Shown: positions 57,502 through 64,000 of the stretch, in pieces
How the letters are laid out: each line of letters starts with the position of its first letter
How positions within the stretch are numbered: the stretch's first letter is position 1
Assembly (NCBI GenBank): GCA_039961715.1
Contig: JABRVW010000100.1
Span: forward strand, 1-64,000
DNA: 64,000 bases
From: JACQPU01 sp039961715
GTDB taxonomy: Bacteria > Bacteroidota > Ignavibacteria > UBA10030
Direction of reading: 5' to 3'
Translations under genes and position numbers: made by a program
The notes under the pieces: generated by a model
Told to the model about the DNA's origin: nothing
What the model saw: the letters and a program-made list of their open reading frames with translations, nothing else
Database searches by the model: none

Positions 57502-58686
57502 TCACTCGCCCATGACCAGCGAGAGAAAACTCTCTCCGGCCAGGCTGTTGGAAATGCCGAAATACTCCGCGACGGTCTTTCCGGCGTCGGAGAAACTGGA
57601 ACGGACCCCCAGGTCAACACCGCGCTTTCCTGAGGGGCTAAAGCACAACACCGGGACGTACTCACGGGAATGATCCGTGCTCTGATCGGTCGGATCGTTG
57701 CCGTGATCGGCCATGATCAGAAGGAGATCATCCTTCCTGAGACAATCCAGAACGTCAGGGACGGCGCTATCGAATTCCGAAAGCGCCTTGGCAAATCCGG
57801 CGGCATCCTGGCGATGGCCGTAGAGCGTATCGAAATCGACCAGATTCGCCATAATGAATCCCCCGCGCCCGCTGCGCGCCTCCCGGAGGATCGTGTCAAT
57901 GCCCTCACGGTTCGAGGTCGTATGAAAGGCCTGATCGATTCCCCTTCCGGCAAAAAGGTCGTCCACTTTCCCAACCGACACCGTCCGGATGCCGTTCCGT
58001 TGGAGGAGATCGAGAAGGGTCTCCTGCGGAGGCTCCAGGGAGAAATCCTTGCGGTTGACCGTTCGTTGAAACGCGCCTTCCGATCCCCTGAAGGGTCTTG
58101 CAATGACACGCCCCACCGCATGATCTCCCACGGCCACCTCTGCACGCGTGATGCGGCAAATCTCATAAAGCCGCGCGAGCGGAATCACATCTTCATGCGC
58201 GGCGATCTGAAAAACAGAGTCCCCTGATGTATAGACAATCGGGTGTCCCGTTTGGACGTGCCTCGCACCAAGCTCGGCAATGATTTCCGTGCCCGACGCG
58301 CTCTTGTTTCCCAGGACTCCTCCGCACCCTGTCCGCTCAACGAACCGGTCAATCAACGCTCGCGGAAACCCGTTGGGATAGAGCGGAAACGGCTTTTCCG
58401 TTATGAGGCCTGCGATTTCCCAGTGCCCGGTCGTGCTGTCCTTCCCTTTCGACTGTTCGGCCATCCGTCCGAAGCATCCATTCACCGGACTTCGCGGATC
58501 CAGGCCCTGGGCGGGAGTGATACGGGCAAGCCCCAGCGCCTCAAGATGCGGAAGACGGATACCGCCGACAGCCCGTGCAACGTTTCCCAACGTGTGGGCT
58601 CCCTTATCGCCGTACGCAGGGGCATCGGGCAGCTCGCCGACGCCGACGCCGTCGAGCACCACCAGTATGACCGTGCGACCTGCCAA
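57502..58686 (-). CDS. deoB: Phosphopentomutase
   Basis: DeoB interconverts (deoxy)ribose 1-phosphate and 5-phosphate, linking nucleoside phosphorylases to DeoC. It is an alkaline-phosphatase-superfamily metalloenzyme: metal motif VLDGVGVGELPDA, the phosphorylated threonine in GKDSTTGHWEI, then MANLVDFDTLYGHRQDA and the second metal set in LIMADHGNDPTDQSTDHSREYVPVL. The 394 residues match the family. It leads the two BMC-P genes with ten bases between, which ties deoxynucleoside sugar breakdown to a microcompartment. It lies 34 bases after the small zinc-ribbon gene. Confidence 0.96.
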   Translation of the reverse strand: MAGRTVILVVLDGVGVGELPDAPAYGDKGAHTLGNVARAVGGIRLPHLEALGLARITPAQGLDPRSPVNGCFGRMAEQSKGKDSTTGHWEIAGLITEKPFPLYPNGFPRALIDRFVERTGCGGVLGNKSASGTEIIAELGARHVQTGHPIVYTSGDSVFQIAAHEDVIPLARLYEICRITRAEVAVGDHAVGRVIARPFRGSEGAFQRTVNRKDFSLEPPQETLLDLLQRNGIRTVSVGKVDDLFAGRGIDQAFHTTSNREGIDTILREARSGRGGFIMANLVDFDTLYGHRQDAAGFAKALSEFDSAVPDVLDCLRKDDLLLIMADHGNDPTDQSTDHSREYVPVLCFSPSGKRGVDLGVRSSFSDAGKTVAEYFGISNSLAGESFLSLVMGE

Positions 58687-58720
58687 CTACGTATTGAGAT
58701 ACGGGGAAAAAGGGGAAACG

Positions 58721-58915
58721 TTACGCGTAGATTTCCTTTTCGTTGCACTTGCACACCTGCACGCGCTGACTGCTGAAGCGGTACGATTGGTGCGCGGAAC
58801 GAACGGACTGGACATACAGGATCGGAACCCGGATCGTGTTGCATTTCGGGCAACGCGATCCTCTCTCCTCGGTGCCTTTCTTCACTTTCTCTGCAAATGC
58901 CTGCTGCTTTGCCAT
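58721..58915 (-). CDS. Small zinc-ribbon-like protein, 64 aa
   Basis: No named family. It starts MAKQQAFAEKVKKGTEERGSRCPKCNTIR and ends VQVCKCNEKEIYA, so a CPKC pair and a CKC pair could bind zinc in a ribbon. Residues between are beta-prone (PILYVQSVRSAHQSYRFSSQ). AAAGG lies 8 bases before the ATG. It is directly upstream of deoB and the BMC-P genes and may be part of that operon. Confidence 0.7.
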   Translation of the reverse strand: MAKQQAFAEKVKKGTEERGSRCPKCNTIRVPILYVQSVRSAHQSYRFSSQRVQVCKCNEKEIYA

Positions 58916-58937
58916 GCCTGAAACCTTTCGAAAAACG

Positions 58938-60848
58938 TTAATACACTCGAACCATGTTGCCGCCCGCCTCGACAGCCTTTGCAAGAACGTGCCCGGCATG
59001 CTCCATCAGCTCCAGATCACTGATGTCGCTTACCGCCCCGCAGACGCCCACGCTGACCGTGACCGAAAACGTCTTCTGATCCACATTCATCACGTTGCTC
59101 GCAATGTTCTTCCGGAACTTCTCCGCCCACAGGTACGCATCGTTCGCCGCCGTGTTCACCAACAGCACCGCAAAGCGGTTGAAATCAAACCTGCCCACCA
59201 GGTCGTACGGACGGATGGCGGCACGGAGCATTCTTCCGACATTCTGAAGAACGAAGTCGAAGCCCTCCTTGCCGTACCGGGACAGATGCTCGTTCACGCC
59301 GTCGATCGAAATCATCACCAACGTCACATCCTCGTCAAAATCGTTGGCCCTCTGCACTTCTTCGTGTACGCGCTCCATGAAGTACTTCCGGGTGGCCACC
59401 CCGGTCGTCTCGTCGATCAGCACATAGTTGTTCACGACGTCATTGAGACTCAGCACTTCCAATCCCCACGACGCGCTGTCCACCAGCTTCTGAATCACCC
59501 TGACGTCGGCCTCAGAATACGCCCGCGCATCCTTGCTCTCCACCACGAGGGCCCCATAGCATCGGCTGAGCGAATTCACGGGCAGAATCATCATGGAACC
59601 GTTCGCTTCGATCCGTTCCGCCCGGTAGAACCGCGGCAACGCGGCCGAACCTGAGTGATCTACAACCCGCGGCATTCCGCTTTGGAGAACGCTGCCCGTG
59701 ATGCTGTTGTTCGGATCGATCTCCTGTCCGACGGCGACATAGGAATCGTTCATGCGGTTCATGACAAACTGGATGATCCAGGATTTCCTCGACTCGTCCA
59801 GCACAACAACGCTGATGTAATCCCAGGCGACGAGCCGCGATGCTTCCTCGGCCAGCGCACGGACGATCGAGTGCGCACTGAACTCAAACTTCATCTGATC
59901 CCGGATGCGGGAAATCGACCGCACAACTTCCGAGTCGAGCAGGAGATCGTACTTCCCGGTGTAACTCCTGATGAGGGCAGAGATGAGCTTGGAATAATCG
60001 CCAAGGAGGGTCATGGTCTCCGGCCCAAAAGCATCTTCTCCCAGGCAATCCAGCACAAGAACCGCCACCGGATCGTCGGACTTCACCGTGGCGCGCGGAT
60101 AGAAGATCGGCACCGCGACGAAGGACTGAATGGGAACCGTGGTCTGATAATATCCCAGCAGTTCTTGCTGGCCGGCGTTGTTGACGTTGTTCAGAATCCT
60201 GGGATGTCCCGTCACCGCCACCTGGCTGATCAGATCCGACCCTATCTCCCGGCGCCGATGCGTGGTGAACCATTCGCTGTCCGTCACATAACTATCGAGG
60301 ACAAGCTGATGTTTTTCCCGGTTGATCCAGTACAGGGCCGCCGTATGCCCGAACACGACTTCCTTGATGATGGTCAGCACCCTTTTCACCAGGTAGCTGA
60401 ATTCCGACTTCGGTCCTGCGTCCTTCAGCAGTATGTCTTCCTGGACGTCGATGAAATCGGAGAGTTTAAACTCATACTCCGCTGTCGGGGATTTTCGGCT
60501 TCCCCCGAACGACGGAATGGCCGGTGAATCGGGAGCATTTTCCCGCTCAGTCTCTGACGAAGGATTCGGTTCCTCAGGCTCCGGTCTGATCATGTCGGGT
60601 CCGGTCTCCTCCCTGATGATGGGTTCTTCCTCCGCCTCCAGATCAGGCAGGCCGCGGGAGCGGAGGGTCACAATGACGTAGGCGATGCTCGAACCGGCGA
60701 CGAGAAGGGCGACCACTCTCCAGAGCGGGTCCGCTGTCAGGACGCCCGCAAGAAAAGCGACAGCGCCCGCCGACACAGCCAGTTCCTGCGTCAACGTCAA
60801 CTTGTTCACCCAGGAACGGACTATATCAACAACGCGGGCGCTCGTCAT
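58938..60848 (-). CDS. Membrane GAF-GAF protein with degenerate GGDEF domain
   Basis: A 636-residue signalling-type protein. Two membrane helices at about residues 23-60 anchor it; an acidic, proline-rich linker follows (70-115). Two GAF-like domains come next (about 140-290 and 325-460). The C-terminal domain is GGDEF-like (ETTGVATRKYFMERVHEEVQRA, VTLVMISIDGVNEHL). Where GG(D/E)EF should be, the sequence is VGRFDFNRFAVLLV, so diguanylate cyclase activity is unlikely. It may bind nucleotides or work as a scaffold. It opens the long minus-strand run and is divergent from the nucleotidyltransferase gene. Confidence 0.85.
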   Translation of the reverse strand: MTSARVVDIVRSWVNKLTLTQELAVSAGAVAFLAGVLTADPLWRVVALLVAGSSIAYVIVTLRSRGLPDLEAEEEPIIREETGPDMIRPEPEEPNPSSETERENAPDSPAIPSFGGSRKSPTAEYEFKLSDFIDVQEDILLKDAGPKSEFSYLVKRVLTIIKEVVFGHTAALYWINREKHQLVLDSYVTDSEWFTTHRRREIGSDLISQVAVTGHPRILNNVNNAGQQELLGYYQTTVPIQSFVAVPIFYPRATVKSDDPVAVLVLDCLGEDAFGPETMTLLGDYSKLISALIRSYTGKYDLLLDSEVVRSISRIRDQMKFEFSAHSIVRALAEEASRLVAWDYISVVVLDESRKSWIIQFVMNRMNDSYVAVGQEIDPNNSITGSVLQSGMPRVVDHSGSAALPRFYRAERIEANGSMMILPVNSLSRCYGALVVESKDARAYSEADVRVIQKLVDSASWGLEVLSLNDVVNNYVLIDETTGVATRKYFMERVHEEVQRANDFDEDVTLVMISIDGVNEHLSRYGKEGFDFVLQNVGRMLRAAIRPYDLVGRFDFNRFAVLLVNTAANDAYLWAEKFRKNIASNVMNVDQKTFSVTVSVGVCGAVSDISDLELMEHAGHVLAKAVEAGGNMVRVY

Positions 60849-61063
60849 CGAAAGGTTTGATTGTGATTATAGCCCTCAAGTCTGCATAAATTTAGCCATT
60901 GAACAAAGGAAAGTCAAGGTAAAAAGGGAATAGAGGGAATGAAACTCCTTGCATGAAAGGGACTTACGTCCTTCCGATACCCGATTCCGGTTGCAGCAGT
61001 TCCTTTTTTTCCCTACTTTTTCGGCAACGGTCGATTTGGGTTCACTTCTTCCCCCCCTCCATC

Positions 61064-63574
61064 ATGAAAGCCGTCGTCATGGCGGGCGGATTCGGCACGC
61101 GGCTGCGTCCGCTCACCTGCAACATTCCCAAACCCATGGTACCGATGGTGAATCGTCCGATGATGGAGCACATCGTCACGCTCCTGAAATCGCACGACAT
61201 CACCGACCTCGTCGCCACCCTGTTCTATCAGCCCGAGATCATTTCCTCCTACTTCGGCGACGGGAGCAGGTGGGGTGTGCGCATGACCTACAAGAAGGCC
61301 GAAGCGGATCTCGGCACAGCAGGTAGCGTGCGGAATACGGGCGAATTCCTCGACGACCGCTTCCTGGTCATCAGCGGCGATGTCCTCACGGACTTTGACC
61401 TCACGGCGGCAATCCGCTTCCATCAATCCAGAAAATCCAAAGCCACGATCATCCTGACACGCGTGGCCAACCCCCTGCAGTTCGGCGTCGTGCTCACGAA
61501 GGACGACGGCCGCATCACCCGGTTCCTCGAAAAACCATCGTGGGGAGAGGTGTTCAGCGATACGATCAATACCGGCATCTATATTCTGGAACGCGACGTC
61601 CTCGACCTTATCCCCGAAGGCGAGGAATTCGACTTCAGCAAGAACCTCTTTCCGCTCATGCTTGAGCTGGAGCTCCCGCTCTACGGCTACGTCGCCTCCG
61701 GCTACTGGAAGGATATCGGAAATCTGCACGAGTATCAGGACGCCCACTTCGACACCCTGCGCGGCATCGTGAAGGTGACGGTGGACGGAAAGACGAAAGG
61801 CCGAGTGACGGTTGGCGAGGGGAGCCGTGTGGAAACCGATCCGAAGCATCTTTCGGGAACAGTCATCATCGGCGCGAACTCCCGCATCCACGCCGACGCA
61901 GTCATTGCGAATTCGGTCATTGGCGACGATTGCGAGGTTTTTCCCGGAGCGTTCATCGCCAACTCGATCATCTGGCACGGAACCCAGGTGGGCGCCAAAG
62001 CCCAGCTTTCCTCCGACGTCGTCGGCTCAAAATGCATCATCGGCGATGAGGCAAGCATCGGCGAGAACGTGTTCCTCGGCGACCAGTGCATCATCGGAAA
62101 ACGCAGCAGCATCTTTTCGAACATCAAACTCTGGCCCGAGAAGGTGGTCGAGGAGGGCGCGACGGTCACGAGGAGCCTCGTGTGGGAGGATCAATGGCTG
62201 AGGGAGCTCTTCCGCAACTCGACCGTGACCGGGATTTCCAACATCGAGGTGAATCCGGAATTCGCCGCCAAGCTGGGCGCGGCGTTCGGCGCATTTGTCG
62301 GACCTGGCTCGACCGTGGTGGCAAGCCGCGATGCCGATAATGTCTCGCGGATGATCAACCGCGCAGTAATGTGCGGCCTCATGTCCGCCGGCGTCCACTG
62401 CAGCGACCTGCGCGCAACCTCGATCCCCATCGTGCGCCACGAGCTGAAATCCGGCAAGGAGAAAGGCGGCTTTCATGTGCGAAAGTCCCCGTTCGACAAG
62501 AATATGACCGACATCATCTTCTTCGACCGCGACGGCAAGGATCTTCCCACCGGCAAGACCAAAACGCTGGAGCGATTGTTTTTCGGCGAGGACATCCCGC
62601 GCACATCCTACGATACCGTAGGTAGCGTGATCTTCCCCGAGCGGACCACCGAAAGTTACATCGAGCGTTTTCTGGCCACGATCAACGTTGAGGCCATCCG
62701 CGCCGCCGACCTGAAGCTGGTCATCGACTACTCCAACGGGGTCGCATCGACGATCTTCCCGAACATCCTTGGCAACCTGAACGTGCAGGTCGTATCCCTC
62801 AACGCCTATCTCGACAGCCGCCGCCTCACCCGCACCAAGGAGCAATTCGACCAGTCCCTGAGGGATCTTGCTTTCGTGGTGACGTCGCTCCAGTACGATG
62901 TCGGCGTGATGCTCGACGCGGGAGCGGAGAAGATCTTCTGTGTGGACGAGCGCGGCACGTCGATCGACAGCGACCGTCTTCTGACCCTCATGGCCCGCCT
63001 TGCGAGACTTGCCGATCCGGCGCTGAACACGATTGCCGTGCCGATCTCGGCCTCGTGCGAAATCGACCTCCTCGCGGAGGAACTGGGCATCACGGTCGTG
63101 CGTACCAGAGACAACCACCTGGCCCTCATGGATGCCGCCATCGGTCAGAATATCAGGTTTGTCGGAGGAACCAAGGGAGGATTCATTTTCAACGAGTTCC
63201 TCTTTGCCTCGGACGGCATGTACTCGGCGGTCAAGCTCCTGGAGTTCATGGCCGTCACCCGAAAACGGCTCGGCGATGTCGATCGCGAGACTCCACGCTT
63301 GCATTTTGTCAAAAAAAACATTCCTTGTTCGTGGCAGGTCAAGGGCCGGGTCATGCGAAGGCTCATGAAGGACTCCGAGGCCCTCCCCCGCCAGCTGGTG
63401 GAAGGAGTGAAGGTCTTTCCACGGAACAAATCGAAGCACACATCCGTCTTTCTGAATCCGGACCGTTCCCGGCCATTGTTCCACATCAACGTTGAATCCG
63501 AGGACCCCGCTCTCGCTCAGCAGCTTTCGAGGGAGTACGAAGAGAAGATCTCCCGATGGATCGCCGAGGAATGA
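61064..63574 (+). CDS. Sugar-phosphate nucleotidyltransferase fused to phosphohexomutase-like domain
   Basis: An 836-residue fusion. Residues 1-235 are an NDP-sugar pyrophosphorylase (MKAVVMAGGFGTRLRPLTCNIPKPMVPM, the metal Asp in VISGDVLTDF, FLEKPS). Residues about 250-370 are left-handed beta-helix hexapeptide repeats (SVIGDDCEVFPGAFI, SIIWHGTQVGAKA). Residues about 385-836 resemble phosphomannomutase/phosphoglucomutase. The mutase serine loop is VRKSPFDK instead of TASHNP, and the metal loop DGDGDR is replaced by DAGAEK, so mutase activity is doubtful. Cyanobacterial and other Bacteroidota proteins share this layout; they are annotated as mannose-1-phosphate guanylyltransferases. ATG 61064 begins the conserved motif; the frame is open to 60953. 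Confidence 0.9.
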   Translation: MKAVVMAGGFGTRLRPLTCNIPKPMVPMVNRPMMEHIVTLLKSHDITDLVATLFYQPEIISSYFGDGSRWGVRMTYKKAEADLGTAGSVRNTGEFLDDRFLVISGDVLTDFDLTAAIRFHQSRKSKATIILTRVANPLQFGVVLTKDDGRITRFLEKPSWGEVFSDTINTGIYILERDVLDLIPEGEEFDFSKNLFPLMLELELPLYGYVASGYWKDIGNLHEYQDAHFDTLRGIVKVTVDGKTKGRVTVGEGSRVETDPKHLSGTVIIGANSRIHADAVIANSVIGDDCEVFPGAFIANSIIWHGTQVGAKAQLSSDVVGSKCIIGDEASIGENVFLGDQCIIGKRSSIFSNIKLWPEKVVEEGATVTRSLVWEDQWLRELFRNSTVTGISNIEVNPEFAAKLGAAFGAFVGPGSTVVASRDADNVSRMINRAVMCGLMSAGVHCSDLRATSIPIVRHELKSGKEKGGFHVRKSPFDKNMTDIIFFDRDGKDLPTGKTKTLERLFFGEDIPRTSYDTVGSVIFPERTTESYIERFLATINVEAIRAADLKLVIDYSNGVASTIFPNILGNLNVQVVSLNAYLDSRRLTRTKEQFDQSLRDLAFVVTSLQYDVGVMLDAGAEKIFCVDERGTSIDSDRLLTLMARLARLADPALNTIAVPISASCEIDLLAEELGITVVRTRDNHLALMDAAIGQNIRFVGGTKGGFIFNEFLFASDGMYSAVKLLEFMAVTRKRLGDVDRETPRLHFVKKNIPCSWQVKGRVMRRLMKDSEALPRQLVEGVKVFPRNKSKHTSVFLNPDRSRPLFHINVESEDPALAQQLSREYEEKISRWIAEE

Positions 63575-63602
63575 ACGCCACGCGAAGGAAGGCACGACAG
63601 GC

Positions 63603-64000
63603 ATGAAGATCACCGACATTCTCACAGAGCAGTACATCAAAACCGGCCTTCCGGGAACCACGAAAGAGGAGATCCTGAACGCCCTCATTGACCTGGCCGC
63701 AACATCGGACAAAGTGCAGGACAAGGAGAAGATCCGGGAGGCAATCTTCGAACGCGAAAAGATCATGTCGACGGGTGTCGGCTCCGGGTTTGCCATCCCC
63801 CACGGAAAAACGGATGCAGTGACCGACATCGTCGGGGCCCTGGCCGTGACGGCCCAACCTATCGATTACAAATCGCTGGACGAACAGCCGGTTCGGATCG
63901 TGTTTCTGCTCATCGGCCGCGACAGCATGGTCGGCCCCCACATCAAGCTCCTCAGCCGCATCTCCCGGCTCATGAACAAGGAGGAGTTCCGGTCCAGACT
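63603..64000 (+). CDS. PTS IIA protein (fructose/nitrogen type, PtsN-like), partial at window end
   Basis: The gene starts at ATG 63603, 28 bases after the fusion gene, and runs off the window; 132 residues are visible. It is a type-2 PTS EIIA domain: MKITDILTEQYIKTGLPGTTKEEIL, the phospho-accepting histidine in GSGFAIPHGKTDAV, and VRIVFLLIGRDSMVGPHIKLLSRISRLM. Such IIA proteins in Bacteroidota often act in regulation instead of sugar uptake. An NPr/EI partner cannot be seen here. Confidence 0.9.
   Translation, partial: MKITDILTEQYIKTGLPGTTKEEILNALIDLAATSDKVQDKEKIREAIFEREKIMSTGVGSGFAIPHGKTDAVTDIVGALAVTAQPIDYKSLDEQPVRIVFLLIGRDSMVGPHIKLLSRISRLMNKEEFRSR

Noticed and set aside
62027..63829. 600-codon minus-strand open frame opposite the nucleotidyltransferase fusion and PTS IIA genes
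   Set aside because: It is a mirror of GC-rich codons; it has no motifs, and both sense genes are clear.
1..64000. CRISPR arrays, prophage or integrative element
   Set aside because: No regularly spaced identical repeats with unique spacers, no cas, capsid, integrase or relaxase genes were seen; the RAYT cassette is the only mobile-type element.

Overview
The window is a stretch of chromosome from a diderm bacterium of the Bacteroidota/Chlorobi/Ignavibacteria (FCB) group. Three things point there. A secreted protein carries a type IX secretion C-terminal sorting domain with the NYPNPFNP motif. The primary sigma factor is the short form, about 285 residues. A DUF2723 membrane protein and an OstA-type LPS operon are also present. 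The genome is moderately GC-rich and compact: many genes overlap by 4 bases (ATGA or GTGA) and several convergent pairs overlap at their 3' ends. There is no rRNA, tRNA, CRISPR array or prophage. The only mobile-type element is a RAYT transposase cassette.

Layout. 1-2684: a T9SS-secreted beta-propeller-like protein, cut by the window edge and split by a frameshift. 2866-6263: deoC with an N-terminal helix that looks like a microcompartment targeting peptide, a SPOR lipoprotein and a long-chain acyl-CoA synthetase. 6598-9756: a class II ribonucleotide reductase (nrdJ) with a consensus promoter, a roughly 280-nt structured leader that can form mutually exclusive hairpins, and a strong terminator. 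9827-10744: the RAYT with REP-like palindromes and two sets of flanking direct repeats. 10780-18120: small metabolic genes and three secreted or exported peptidases (M19, M55, S58). 18098-26870: carA, hrcA-grpE-dnaJ, a ComEA-like protein, a PilM-like protein, rsmD, coaD, an aminotransferase and an FmdB zinc ribbon. 26903-34843 (minus strand): tyrA, a DAHP synthase and a Kdo/LPS-transport operon (kdsA, kdsC, an unknown gene, kdsD, lptC, lptA, lptB). 34917-38289: ispE, a small TonB-dependent receptor and a LOG-family protein. 38278-43664 (minus): a glycosylation-type operon (GT4, two methyltransferases, DUF2723). 43769-48550 (minus): hemW, two signal peptidases and lepA. 48731-49627: a TIGR01777 epimerase. 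49716-60848 (minus): a long same-strand run with DUF5683, ridA, parB, parA, a CopD-like protein, an exported O-methyltransferase, fmt, def, an NlpC/P60 lipoprotein, rpoD, two BMC-P shell proteins, deoB, a zinc ribbon and a GAF/degenerate-GGDEF protein. 61064-64000: a nucleotidyltransferase/phosphomutase-like fusion and a PTS IIA protein cut by the window end.

The most interesting system is a bacterial microcompartment that appears to be scattered over the chromosome. deoB (phosphopentomutase) is in a tight operon with two BMC-P pentamer genes. deoC, about 54 kb away, makes the enzyme for the next step (deoxyribose-5-phosphate to acetaldehyde and glyceraldehyde-3-phosphate) and has an amphipathic N-terminal helix of the kind that targets cargo to shells. 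Together they suggest compartmentalised deoxyribonucleoside breakdown, as in the sugar-phosphate-utilising (SPU) class of BMC loci. The hexameric shell genes and the aldehyde-processing enzymes must lie elsewhere. The second strongest signal is the nrdJ leader, which has the architecture of a transcription attenuator or riboswitch.
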